From: Sergeia podlipaevii
Lineage: Eukaryota > Euglenozoa > Kinetoplastea > Trypanosomatida > Trypanosomatidae
Length of the DNA: 64,000 bases
Assembly: GCA_030849805.1 (NCBI GenBank)
Contig: JASANZ010002233.1
Span: 1-64,000, forward strand
Direction of reading: 5' to 3'
Numbering within the stretch: the stretch's first letter is position 1; the number at the start of each line of letters is the position of its first letter. This document shows, piece after piece, positions 27,574 through 37,949 of this stretch. The notes under the pieces are model-generated. The model was not told the origin of the DNA and ran no database searches. It worked only from the letters and a program-made list of their open reading frames with translations. The translations under genes were made by a program, and so were the position numbers.

Positions 27574-29053
27574 TGCGTGAGTGGTACTAAAGCTAAAAAA
27601 ACAACAACCTTTTCTCTCTCCTTCCCCCTTTTTTATTTATTTATTTTGTTTGTCTCAAACTTAATATCGCTTCGGCTACTTAGAAAAGCAAGTAAAATGT
27701 AGAAACACAAACGCTGCACCCCCTTCTCTCTTTCTTTTCCTTCAATCCTCTGCAGCTTATGTGGCAAATGAAAACAAAAAAAGGAGAAGTGAAACCTCTT
27801 TGTCGCTTCTGGGGGGACGCTTCGTCTCCCACCTAGGCGTTAGAACCACAACAAAAAGCAAAAAAAAAGAGAAGAAATAAAAAAAGAGTGAGAAGAACTA
27901 CGCTACTGCTCTCTGCACCAGCTGTCCCTCTCAGTTGAGTATATGTATAAAACGTAAGCGTTTGTCTCCCAAGGAAGGAAAAAAAAATAAGATACAAAAA
28001 TATTAATAGCAATAATAAGAAAAATGTTGTGCAAGCTACAACAAAAGCGAATGACAGGTTGGGGGAAAAAAAAGAAGAAAAAGAAGAAGATAAAAAAAGA
28101 GGAGGGGGGGGGGGAGAGAAGGGAAAAGCAAATGTAAATAAAACAAAGAGAAGAAGACAAAAAAAAGCATTTTCTTGGGCAAGGAGAGAAAGGCAGTACG
28201 CTTTGGAGTTGCTTAAGGCTATTAGCACTATCCCTCCCTCCCTCCACTGTTTCTTATCAAAAGGGAAATATAAAACGAAAAGGATACACAGTTTGACTGA
28301 GGAATTCGTTCTGTTTGTCTATTTAGTAATAATAATAATAGGAAAAAATAATAACTGCCTACGTAATCATGTGCCAACGGCAACGCACCACTATTAAATC
28401 GAAAGACACCCCGCCCCCCTCCAACACACACACACACACACAACAAGAAAGAAGAGCAGCTTTTCTCTGTGCATGAAAACGGACTTGTGTTGCCAACTGC
28501 CTCTGCCATCTATATATATAGATGCTTAAACGCGCACCTATCTATACAGACATACACACATCCACTCTTCCCCTGTGTATGTGAGCTCATATATGCTTAA
28601 ATCGTCTGCGTAGTTATGTTACTTAGATCAAAACATACCAAAATAAATGAATAAATAGATGATAAAGAAGCAGAGAGGTCATTCACTAGTGTGCTGCTGC
28701 TGTCCAGAAAAAGAAATGAGAGAGTGAGAAGCGCGGCGTGGAGCTCAACAGATAGTTTACCCATATCGACCTATTCAACTGTGATAAGCCTTTGCGTTGG
28801 CTCCCACACCGCTTTCTCCATTGAAAGTTCTCTCCCTTGCGTCTCTTCCCTCCCACTTCTCCCTTGAGCAGAGAAAAGAAACAAAGTGAACGACGACGAC
28901 AACAACAACAGCACTTGCTCCTTTCAGCTTCTCTCTCCCTTTTATCTAACTTTCCTCCCATATTTTTTTCTTTTTGAAATTTTTTTTTTCCCTTTCCGTC
29001 CTGCCCAACTGTTCCTTTTTCATTCATCACATATAGAGAAACCGGTTGCGACT
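27574..29053. other. 1.48 kb non-coding spacer
   Basis: Second-longest gene-free stretch of the window, between RPC1 and eIF5, so mostly the eIF5 3' UTR. It holds a long plus-strand purine block at about 28060-28165 with a G10 run near 28105-28114, AAT repeats near 28328-28342, a (CA)n at about 28424-28441 and short TA repeats near 28512. Open frames here encode only F/L/S- or K/E-rich low-complexity sequence. I see no coding, tRNA or snRNA signal. Confidence 0.65.
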
Positions 29054-30247
29054 TTACGCAGCAAGGACGGGGGCCACAGGCTGTTCCACTGGGGACTGCT
29101 CTGCGGAGCGAGAGACGCCGAGCCACTCCACGATGGGAGCGAGCATCTTGCGCAGCTCAGCGTACTTATCCTTGTCCTTGCCTTCAGTGTTGTCATCTGC
29201 CTTCACCTCCTTGGCCCACTCCGCAATGCTGGTGTCCTTGAGAACACTCTCCACGAAGAGAAGAAACACCGTTACTGGGAACTGGTCGGCGTTCTTGTTC
29301 CTGAAGTGGCTAGCAAAGGCGTCCAGCATTGAGCACTGGATTTTCTTCTCCTGAATGAGAAGGCTGGTCAGTTTGCTTTCATCGACGGTGTTGTTCCGCT
29401 CGAATAACTCATCGACGGTGCAAAAGCGGCGGAACAGAATGATGTTCTTCTGGATGCAAGCGAGGAGATCGGCAGGCTCGCTGCTAACAAGGCCAGCAAG
29501 AAGAAGACGAGGTCCTTGAGTATCGGTCAGGTTGTGCTGGATCATAAGACGCACCATGCGATTGATCATCTCCTCAGGATGCTCACCGCACTCCTTGTAG
29601 TGCTGCGTGAATACCTTCGCGGGATCGTCGCGGTCATCTGCAAGGTCAGACTTGACTACAGTCTTGGAGGACTTTGGCTTCTTGCCACCTGGCGCGTCGA
29701 GCTTGGCGCCTTCGGCAGCGGCAGCCTGCTCGTGCTCCTTCTTGCGTGCCTCGGCTGCACCCTTGGCCCTCTTGGCCTCCTCGGGGTGCTTTTCGTAGTA
29801 CTGGGCCATGAAGCTGAAGATACGGCCGTCTTGGAAGTGCGTCGTCTTACCACACGCACCGCATGACAGGTAGGTCTTGCTTGCCTTCTTGCTAGTGTCG
29901 AGCTCGATGGTTGTCTCGGGGTTGGAGCAGTGCTTGCACAGCACAGTCTGACGGATGAAGTCGTACACGCGCTCCTGCATACGCTCGGTCGTGTGGCTAC
30001 CCATCAGAAGGAACTTATCATCCTTCGCATTCACCGTGCGCTGTGCACCAAGCGTGAACTGGAAGTACTTCATCAGTACCTCTTCCGGGCGGTTAATCGC
30101 AATGCAGATTTCGTGAATATTGGGGATAACAGTCTTGATACCGTTGCCGTTACCCTCGATCTTGGTCTGCACAGCCGGCATCTTATAGCGCTCGTAGATA
30201 TCATCTTTCTTATCAGGATTGATAGGAACCATTTGGTTTGACGACAT
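29054..30247 (-). CDS. eIF5: Eukaryotic translation initiation factor 5
   Basis: GTPase-activating protein for eIF2 in the 43S/48S complex, 397 residues. The N-terminal domain reads DDIYERYKMPAVQTKIEGNG, then IKTVIPNIHEICIAINRPEE and KYFQFTLGAQ, and contains the GAP arginine (R20, equivalent to human R15 in the FYRYKMP segment) and the conserved GNGIKT lysine. A C4 zinc ribbon follows (CKHC ... CGAC, about 125-155). A Lys/Ala-rich linker leads to a C-terminal HEAT-type W2 domain (about 240-380), ending EWLGVSRSAE, which binds eIF2-beta and eIF3. The start at 30247 (MSSNQMVPIN) matches eIF5 N-termini; the 99 codons upstream are leader. DHS, which acts on eIF5A and not on eIF5, is the neighbour. 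Confidence 0.95.
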   Translation of the reverse strand: MSSNQMVPINPDKKDDIYERYKMPAVQTKIEGNGNGIKTVIPNIHEICIAINRPEEVLMKYFQFTLGAQRTVNAKDDKFLLMGSHTTERMQERVYDFIRQTVLCKHCSNPETTIELDTSKKASKTYLSCGACGKTTHFQDGRIFSFMAQYYEKHPEEAKRAKGAAEARKKEHEQAAAAEGAKLDAPGGKKPKSSKTVVKSDLADDRDDPAKVFTQHYKECGEHPEEMINRMVRLMIQHNLTDTQGPRLLLAGLVSSEPADLLACIQKNIILFRRFCTVDELFERNNTVDESKLTSLLIQEKKIQCSMLDAFASHFRNKNADQFPVTVFLLFVESVLKDTSIAEWAKEVKADDNTEGKDKDKYAELRKMLAPIVEWLGVSRSAEQSPVEQPVAPVLAA

Positions 30248-30690
30248 GGCTGAAGACAGAAAATGTATATAGTGGGTAATGTATATATTTTTTCTCAATA
30301 GTGTTGTTGCTCGCGCAAATACCTGTTGGTACTGTATTTTTTTTCTCTTCTTTTCTTGGATTTTCTTTATTTGTAACAAAGATTCAAGCAGCTTCGCATT
30401 AACCAGCGAAAGGAAATGTTTTTTAAAAAATCGGCACCAGGGAGGGAGAGAGAGAGAATATGTAAGCAAAGCACACACAACAACAATACTAACAAAATAT
30501 ATGACAATGTTATGTGCGACAGCCGCGCAGTGTAGTGCGTACACAGTTCAGTGGTGTAAGATGATATGCAAATATAGCTCAATTTTGTTTACTTATGAAA
30601 GCAATCAGCGCAAACACTATCTCACTTACGTATATATAAGTACGTATATGGGATTTATCCTTTGTTTGTTGTTGTTATTGTTTTTTTTTT
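30248..30690. other. Non-coding spacer
   Basis: Holds the eIF5 leader and the DHS 3' UTR. The best pyrimidine tract for eIF5 on the transcript strand is the complement of about 30441-30461. A T13 run at about 30680-30692 abuts the DHS stop codon. No gene is seen. Confidence 0.65.
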
Positions 30691-32196
30691 TTAGCCCTCA
30701 TGTCCACTCCTTTCCGCAGCATCACGCGCTCTCACAGCGGGCACGAACACCTGTGCGACCAGCAGCGGCAGTGTAGAGGAGATCTCACCATACACCTTCA
30801 CCGCCTCACCATCAATTCGGATCTTCCCCCACGAGATAGCCTCTTCCGGTTTGGCGCCACCGTCAGAGCCATCAAACTCTTGTCCGTTATTGAGCACAAT
30901 CGTGTAGTCAGCCCCATTCCGCATCAAATTGGCATTGCAGACATGATGCTTCACGACGCCGCCGCCGCAGATGAGCATCCCCGTCTTCTTGCTGAGCATC
31001 GCTAACTTGTTGATGACGTGGATGTCCTGCACGAGATCCACTTGCAGATTTCCGTGAGAAAGAATAAAGGACATTATATCGCCATCGACAAAAGATGGAG
31101 AAAAGACAGGTACCTCTTGCTTAGCTGCCCAGTAGAGCACCGTTGTCTCTGCCATCCGTCTGGCCACCTCTTCTGCGTGCGCTCTATCTGACACAGCTGC
31201 GGAGGAGTTCCCTTGGCTGCTCTTGTGAGGCGTCATCAGGGCTTCGGCAAGGACGTCTACCAGCCACAGTCCAGCCAGGGCCCACACCTCACTGGGAGTG
31301 ATGGCCCACGTGCACACGTCGCTGTACTCGTCTCGCGCTGGAGCTTCCTCGGCAGCGAGCCGCAGTTCCTTCTGCCGCTTGATCAACCGGTCTACAAATA
31401 TGCCCATAAAACTCTGTAGTAGGGACGGTAAAGCATCACCTTGCGGCACCTTCTGTGGCTCTCCTGCGTACGACACATTACCAAAGTGGCAGCGCTCAGC
31501 TGATGCGGACTCCTGCAAACGTCTCTCGCTACAGTAGAGACCAATCGCATAATCCGTCTCGCCCAGAGTTCGGCGCAAGTCATGCTCCATTGCTCCGCCA
31601 CTTACGACAATGGCACCGATAAAGCTGCGATATTGTGGCGGTGACTGATGTGCCATCATCCCATCACCTTCTGCGGCGTCCCCGCTCCACTTGCGATGCA
31701 GCGCCTGCATCTCGGAGCACTGTGGACTCCGTGTCGGAATAGCTGCTGCTGCTGCTGCTCCTTGCTCCTCCGTCTCTTCTTCCTTCTGGCGGCGCAGAAT
31801 GCCTTCCTTGACAAGAAAGCGTATAGCGCTGCGGCAACCAGTGCCGAGCAGGTTCGCGGTGACGCCGAGGAACAGCGTGGGATGCACAGTCTGGGCAGCC
31901 TCCTCTTCACCTTGTGCACCGTCTTCGTGGGTAGATGCTGCTGAGGCAATCTCCACAAAGGCTCCGTCTACAACTGCAAACACTTTTGATGGGGCTTGAG
32001 CCTGCAGCATGCGGGTAGCAATAGAGCATGCCTGGGCGTAGTGAGAGGCCTGAAAGCCAAGAGTTGGGTAATGGGCGAGGACACTTTCAGCCTTATGGAA
32101 AGATCCGCTGGGACCTGCAACCTGTGGGAGCCCTGCCATAGCCTCTATGGCTCCTGCCGAGCTCACAAGAACCGCGGACTGTGCAATGGATGCCAT
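30691..32196 (-). CDS. DHSc: Deoxyhypusine synthase, catalytic paralogue
   Basis: Transfers the aminobutyl group of spermidine to one lysine of eIF5A, the first step of hypusine formation, with NAD as cofactor. The 501-residue product carries LGVTANLLGTGCRSAIRFLV, then IGAIVVSGGAMEHDLRR and PVFSPSFVDGDIMSFIL. The C-terminal core is KTGMLICGGGVVKHHVCNAN followed by LMRNGADYTIVLNNGQEFDG and SWGKIRID. The active-site Lys (in GGGVVKHH) is residue 416, so this is the catalytic form; in T. brucei a second, inactive paralogue activates it. It is longer than the human enzyme (369 aa) because of Glu/Ala-rich and Ser-rich inserts. The start at 32196 (MASIAQSAVL) is the first Met after the leader. Confidence 0.92.
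   Translation of the reverse strand: MASIAQSAVLVSSAGAIEAMAGLPQVAGPSGSFHKAESVLAHYPTLGFQASHYAQACSIATRMLQAQAPSKVFAVVDGAFVEIASAASTHEDGAQGEEEAAQTVHPTLFLGVTANLLGTGCRSAIRFLVKEGILRRQKEEETEEQGAAAAAAIPTRSPQCSEMQALHRKWSGDAAEGDGMMAHQSPPQYRSFIGAIVVSGGAMEHDLRRTLGETDYAIGLYCSERRLQESASAERCHFGNVSYAGEPQKVPQGDALPSLLQSFMGIFVDRLIKRQKELRLAAEEAPARDEYSDVCTWAITPSEVWALAGLWLVDVLAEALMTPHKSSQGNSSAAVSDRAHAEEVARRMAETTVLYWAAKQEVPVFSPSFVDGDIMSFILSHGNLQVDLVQDIHVINKLAMLSKKTGMLICGGGVVKHHVCNANLMRNGADYTIVLNNGQEFDGSDGGAKPEEAISWGKIRIDGEAVKVYGEISSTLPLLVAQVFVPAVRARDAAERSGHEG
30949..30951 (-). other. DHS catalytic lysine codon (K416)
   Basis: The AAG in GGGVVKHH corresponds to human K329, which forms the enzyme-imine intermediate. Its presence distinguishes the catalytic subunit from the prozyme. 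Confidence 0.85.
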
Positions 32197-35100
32197 TAAG
32201 ATTTGCCTCTCCCACAAATGTATTCTCTTTTTTTTTTTTAGTGTTGTTGCTGCTGAATCTTTAAATGTGAAAAGTACTTTGCTTTGTAAAGGAGAAGAGA
32301 AAAAAAAAATAGATACGTAGATAAAGAGCAATAATAATAATAATATTATTTTGAAATGCAAGAAGGCAGAATGTGTACGTGATGGAGAAGTCCTGCGGAT
32401 AATGATGGCACGAGGCGCAACAGTAAGACCAAGACATGATCCTTCGGCGTCGCTTCTCTGCCATCTCTCTCTCTTGCAGTAAGTAATTCACTGGTAATGC
32501 ACGATATCACTGTCTAAACATTTATTACACACACATATATACATGAGTATGTGTAAGTGTGTGGATATGCTTGAACATGTAATTTTCGATCGTTAAAAAA
32601 AAGAGTCCTTCTTGTGTGCATGGAAAAAGAAGATAGAGACTAGCCCTTGCTTCAAACCAAAGCACACGAATCATACATACAGTTTGCTTTTTTCATTTCA
32701 TTTCTTTTACCTTTTTTTTTTTTTTTCGTTTTTTTGTGTATCTAAATAATGATAAAAACGAAACCCCCCAAAAAGAAACCTTAGGATGTTTTTAAAAGCT
32801 GAAGCCTTTATCCATTGTCTGATATATAGAACTGAATATATCGCTACTTTATCACAAAATGCATGCGCGGAGCGAGTTTGTAATTGTTCAGCTTCTCAAT
32901 AGGACATTTAGGAAGCAAAGCTGGAGGAGGCAAAAAATACATGAAATAAACAAAGAAAAGCGCAAATAGCTCACATTCCCCATTGATAAAATTGCCTCCC
33001 CCCCTTCTCACTATATAAAACACCAGAAAAAAAAAAAAGACAAAAACACAATTAGAAAATAAAAAAATAAATAAAGCAGAAATAAACACAGAATTTCTTT
33101 CTTTAAAACCTAAAAAATACACGCATGCACACTCATATATATAGGCATATACAGAAAATAATACAGATGTAACTTGTTTCTTTATATTATTATTATTATT
33201 GTTGTTAAATAGTGACGATATTTGCACCTCCACTTGTGCGCTACGTCTATGATAAGCAGCAGGTTAGGGCATGGGGGCCTCCTCCTCAGACACACGCCTC
33301 GTATGTATACACAAAAAGTTTTCCCCCTCAACAACAACAATTTAAAAAAAAAAGGAAAAAGAAAAAACTGACAACCTCATTTACCGCCAAACCACCATGC
33401 TTCCTTTTATGTGTACGCCAAAACAATCGCTTTCCATCATTTCCTTCTGCGTATATTTATTAGCGGGTGTGTCTGTGTGCGGCAATGCATGCAAAAAGAT
33501 TTTCCCTTACACTCTTGTGCACAGCGAAGGATCCACAATATCACATCCCCCCCCTATCCATGCAAGTAGTCAGCGTAATGTGCTTGTATGAACACAGCAT
33601 CATCTACGGAGAGTCCACCTTCACATAGGTTACAAGTGTATAGATATACATGTCTCTGTCTCCCCTAAATATGTAAAAGAGAGGGAAAGCGAGAAAGCAA
33701 CAACAGCAACAACGAGGCAAGCAGAGGAAAGGTAGTAGGGCAACAGCGAATAGCTGGTAGGATATGTCCTACACCATCCATACACACAAACACACACAAA
33801 CACAAAAAAACACACAAAAAAAATAATGACAGTGAAACAAAGGTTCGAGAGAGTACACATATATATAAATACTCCTTTTCTCGAATAAAAGGTGAGCACA
33901 CAATAATTTGTTGTCGCAAAATGAAAGAAGGAAATCTAAAAGAAAATAGAAACCATTGCGAGATCGTTTCTTTGAGATCCAGTAGCTCCGACAACTCAAG
34001 TGCGCGCAAAAAAACAATAACAACAACAATAAAAAATACGACGAAAAGTAAAATGCTAAAAAAAAAGATGTTGTTTTTACACGCCAAACAGATCCCCCTA
34101 TGCGAGTCTCCTGAGGAAGACTTCCCTTTATCCATGAAAGTAACTTGCTTTGCTGTTTTTATATGTTTCGTTTTTTTTTTATATACATCTTTGCTTGCTA
34201 TGCAGTGAAACGTGCTCCTCTCTGCAATTGAGATGTTGCACGTTTTTCTTTTGATTCCACCACATACTCCATTTACTCCTCTCCCCCTCTTCTCCTTCAG
34301 GTCTTTTCCAGCATATGTGCAGTGTAGTTTCAGAGGAGAAAAGAAGCGACAAAGAAAGAATAAAATAAAACGGAGATGAAATCGACTTATTCGGATACTG
34401 CGTCACATTGCCCAGTTAAAAGCTTCACTCAAGCCATCGAAAAATAATAACAACACAACAACAACAACAAAAAAAAAACATGATGAATGCGCTAAAAAGT
34501 GTTGCCCGACAAAAGAAAAGAAAAAAAAAACACACGTGACAAGTAAAAGCTAAATATTGAAATATCTGGCGAAGAAACTACACGGATTCCCAGATATAAA
34601 AGAAACAAGGAAAGAAGAAGTACACTATCAATCACTTTATATGAACCTTATCGTGACATACCTTGAAAATGCAGACTTATAAACCAAGGTTCCACACCTC
34701 ACCGCTTTCTCAAAAAAAAAAAAAAGCATTTTTTTGGGGAGGGGGACGATCAAAGTACCAAGCAACATATAGAGTAGGAAAGAAGTTTGAATATGCGAGA
34801 GATACTATATTCTCCACACCTCACTTCAAATCCGACTGATTACTGCTGCTGCTTGCCAAGTGTTTATTTTCTTAAAGAAGAAAAACAGTTAAAAAGCAAA
34901 AAAGAAAAGCACAACCAACTACCACCATATCTTGTTTATCTTTAAATACCGTACTTTGAAAGAATAAATAAATAAAAGCAACAGCAACTATAACACCATC
35001 GTGTTCTGTGCAGTGAGGGAGAATACGATCATAAAAACAGAAAAAAAAACGTAACGCCCATGCATGTATATATATATATATATGCAACTTTTCTAACAAG

Positions 35101-36299
35101 CATACAGTAAAAATGGAAACATAGATATAAAACGATTGACGCGGTAAATACACCATTCCCTCTTCTATAGGATGGGTGCGACCATGAAAGAGCACTAGCT
35201 CCTACCGCTTCCTTCACACAAGAGCTTCCTTCGCGCGCTGCGTCTGAAACAATCATTGCACATGCTTCAAAAAACTATTTTCTTCAAGCATCCACCCACT
35301 CACATATTTATATACAAAATGAACAACAACAATAATAATAATAATAAAAGAATGGCAACATAAATGCTTTCTTTTGCTTAAAACATTATTGTTAGTAGCT
35401 AATGCCACATCCCCTCTTCTCATGTATTTTTTTCCCTCCTCTTTTCATACGAACGTGCAATGTACTTTTCACACACACACAAAAAAAAAAAGAGGAGTTT
35501 CGGACGTAAAAAGACAACAACTGAAAACAGCGAAAAACAAACAAACTGCTATTCAATACGACATGTACAACTACGCGCGTGGCGAGAATCCAGCGCTTAG
35601 CAAATATTACCCAAATGAGTTAAGAAGAGAAAAGAAAAAAAAAGTGAGGTAACAGAAAGGAAGCAAACTCTAGCGCACTCTCTGCGTTACGCTAACAGAT
35701 TCTATCTCAATCTCTCTCCCTCCTATATTCCTCCAAAAAATAAAAGGTGAGCATGTAAACAAAGATGTACTAGCTCAACAGCAACACATAGATCAATAAA
35801 TAGCACAATGCCGAGGTTCAAAAGTTCACGTTTCGGGTGTGTACATTAAAATGTGTATGTATATACCCATTGATCTAAAGCAAAAAAAAAAGGACAACGA
35901 CAACAACAGCCGCTCTACCTCTCATCACCATGTTCACGATGTCTTGACTTTTCTCCTTACCAAAATACGAGAATACTAAGCACACTCATATATATATGCA
36001 AATACTCCTACGTACAAATAGTAAGGTGGCTTTTTTCTTCTTCTATGTCTTGATCGGTCCGACAACATAATACAATATACTAAGGATCGGGCTGATGGTA
36101 GTGATGAACGTGCGTGGAAGAGCCATATTATATATATAAAAAATGATATAAAGAGACAAGCATAAGGTAAAAAATATATACTCAATTCATTAATGAAAGA
36201 AATAGAGAGGAAGAGAGAGAGATATATATATATCTGGCACAAACATACTAACAATAACAGCAAAAAAAAAAACTACCGCAGCGTTGATCTTCCAACACG
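32197..36299. other. 4.1 kb gene-free stretch
   Basis: No credible gene is present on either strand between DHS and the START-domain gene. The sequence is AT-rich, with dense A/T homopolymers (about 32712-32726, 33029-33040, 34712-34725, 35481-35491), AAC and CA microrepeats (about 33782-33825, 34449-34469), TA steps (about 35067-35082, 36220-36232) and AAT repeats (about 32329-32343, 35330-35345). Short frames encode only F/I/Y/K-rich sequence. On transcription logic it should be the 3' UTR of the START gene plus the DHS leader, which would be very long for this organism. A lost gene, Pol III RNA genes or regulatory sequence are alternatives. I found no tRNA box B. Confidence 0.7.
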
Positions 36300-37364
36300 T
36301 CACTCCAGAACGATCAGGTCCTCTTCCACATCGAAGAGCCTTTCGTCCTCGGATGTAAGTCTGGATTCCTCAAACATGTCAAATTTTTTGAAGGAATCCC
36401 GCTCTACGTCCACGTCTTCCTCCGAGTCGTCACTGTGCGAGTTCAGACATTTGCTCCTCTTCATAACGTTTGACATTTCTTCGACGTTCTTCGAGACGGC
36501 GGCGTACATGAGACGACGCGAGTTCTGAAACTCCTTGGCGATCTCAGTCTTCATCCAGCCAACAATGAACGTAGGAGCCCAGCCATTGGGGTTCATGCAC
36601 GACACGTATGTAGTCATGGTGGTGTCACCGACCATAGTAAACTCCCAGCCGAACATGACGGCGCCACGCACGCACTTGGTCTTACTCATCGCGCAGTCCT
36701 TCAGGTCCACAGAGCAGCCGTAGATGTAGTACGAGTCATCCTCAGGGACGTAGCGCTTTTCAATAAGGTAGATGAAGTCCCTAGAGGCGACAGGAGGAGG
36801 AGCGTAGTACTGATTGTACTCCAGGTGCCAGTCACGAACGCCGCGCTGTGCGAGCTCCACAAGATGATAGTTATCGTCACCGAGCTTGTCAAAGAGGTGT
36901 GGAGGCAGTTCTGGATTGCGAGCAATGATGTCGTAGTGAGAAAGGTTTTCCGAGTAGCGGTTGCGCTGCTTGAGATCTTGCACGTGCATGAGCGACAAAA
37001 CCATCTCTGGCCTTACGTTGATAAGGCTCATGGTGGCTCTGGCAAAGTTGTATGGGCCCACGTGCGGGCGAGTAAAAAGGTGCAGATCACCCTCACTATC
37101 TTTGTAGTCTACTGGTTTCCAGGTGCGCTGGAGCTTGGGATCGGTCATCTTGCTGTTGAGGATGGGCATGTCGCCAAGCATATCGCGGACGCTCTCAAAT
37201 GTGAAGTCAAGGATAGACTCAATTTGCTCAATATCGTTGGAAGACTCAATCCCCTGGAGGGGCAGAGCGCAAGGGTATGGTGGCTGCTCGGAGCCAGCGG
37301 TGAGGCCGGTCTTGGTCGCAGTCTTGTAGGCGGCATTGCCGATGGAAGAGACAAGCTTCAACAT
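36300..37364 (-). CDS. START-domain lipid-binding protein, 354 aa
   Basis: A START (StAR-related lipid transfer) domain occupies about residues 45-275. Diagnostic parts are MVLSLMHVQDLKQRNRYSEN, then the helix-grip strands VASRDFIYLIEKRYVPEDDS, YYIYGCSVDL, VRGAVMFGWEFTMVGDTTMT and TYVSCMNPNGWAPTFIVGWM, ending in the C-terminal lid helix (EIAKEFQNSRRL). The tail (about 305-354) is acidic and Ser-rich. No membrane segment or signal peptide is present, so a soluble carrier or lipid sensor is likely. The ligand (sterol, phospholipid or ceramide) cannot be read from the sequence. It is transcribed before the 4.1 kb spacer, so it may have an unusually long 3' UTR. Confidence 0.85.
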   Translation of the reverse strand: MLKLVSSIGNAAYKTATKTGLTAGSEQPPYPCALPLQGIESSNDIEQIESILDFTFESVRDMLGDMPILNSKMTDPKLQRTWKPVDYKDSEGDLHLFTRPHVGPYNFARATMSLINVRPEMVLSLMHVQDLKQRNRYSENLSHYDIIARNPELPPHLFDKLGDDNYHLVELAQRGVRDWHLEYNQYYAPPPVASRDFIYLIEKRYVPEDDSYYIYGCSVDLKDCAMSKTKCVRGAVMFGWEFTMVGDTTMTTYVSCMNPNGWAPTFIVGWMKTEIAKEFQNSRRLMYAAVSKNVEEMSNVMKRSKCLNSHSDDSEEDVDVERDSFKKFDMFEESRLTSEDERLFDVEEDLIVLE

Positions 37365-37949
37365 CGCTAATTTTTCCTAATGAACAGGCGTTTCCTTATA
37401 TATATATTTGCCTATTAATGAAGAATGCAAAAGTGCGCGTGTGTGTGATGAATATAAACACTAAAAACTGCTACGCACCTGCCCAAATAGAAAATTATAT
37501 GTTCTTAAAAACACTGGGAACGAAACGGGGGAACAAATATATCTATTCCTGAATCTGTTGTGTTGTCTAGTATAAATACCAGGGGAATTGAAGGAAAAAA
37601 AAATATGCTCGTTCTATGTAAAATCTTAACTTTCAAAAATATATAGCGCATAGATAAGGATCATTAAGGCGAGCAAAAGGGAACAAGAATGAAATGAAAT
37701 ATCAAGATAAAGAAAAATACGCACTACGCTTGTAAATCATGAACACTACTCACGTTGTACCCCAAAGTAACAACCCCTGCTTTTTCATAGAACACAAAAA
37801 GACCCAAGTTCCGCTTTCTTTTCCTTTCCTTATTTTTTTTTCCTCTTTCTTAGATGTTGCTTTGTGATTTTAATCGCGTAGCGTTAGTTCGCCAAAGTTA
37901 CTTACCTTCAATCCTCTTGCTACTATCAAAGCTCGATGCGGCATCTTAT
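37365..37949. other. Non-coding spacer
   Basis: AT-rich; contains the START-gene leader and the PUS1 3' UTR, with a TATATA run at about 37397-37407 and T runs at about 37831-37840. No gene is seen. Confidence 0.65.

Noticed and set aside
28886..29332. 148-codon plus-strand open frame partly in the eIF5 spacer
   Set aside because: It overlaps the eIF5 C-terminus in antisense and begins in low-complexity pyrimidine sequence; nothing suggests a protein.
29054..32196. Idea that eIF5 and DHS form a functional unit because hypusine modifies eIF5A
   Set aside because: The gene here is eIF5 (N-terminal GAP domain, zinc ribbon, W2 domain), not eIF5A, so the adjacency gives no pathway link.
32844..33233. 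129-codon minus-strand open frame in the 4.1 kb spacer
   Set aside because: Product is F/I/Y/N-rich translated AT-rich sequence, unlike the GC-rich codon usage of real genes here.
33840..33870. GGTTCGA in the 4.1 kb spacer considered as a tRNA box B
   Set aside because: The following bases do not fit box B, and no box A or cloverleaf could be built around it.
35374..35652. 92-codon plus-strand open frame in the 4.1 kb spacer
   Set aside because: The second half (QYDMYNYARGENPALSKYYP) looks less repetitive than its surroundings, but composition is AT-rich, orientation is opposite to the unit, and no homology comes to mind.
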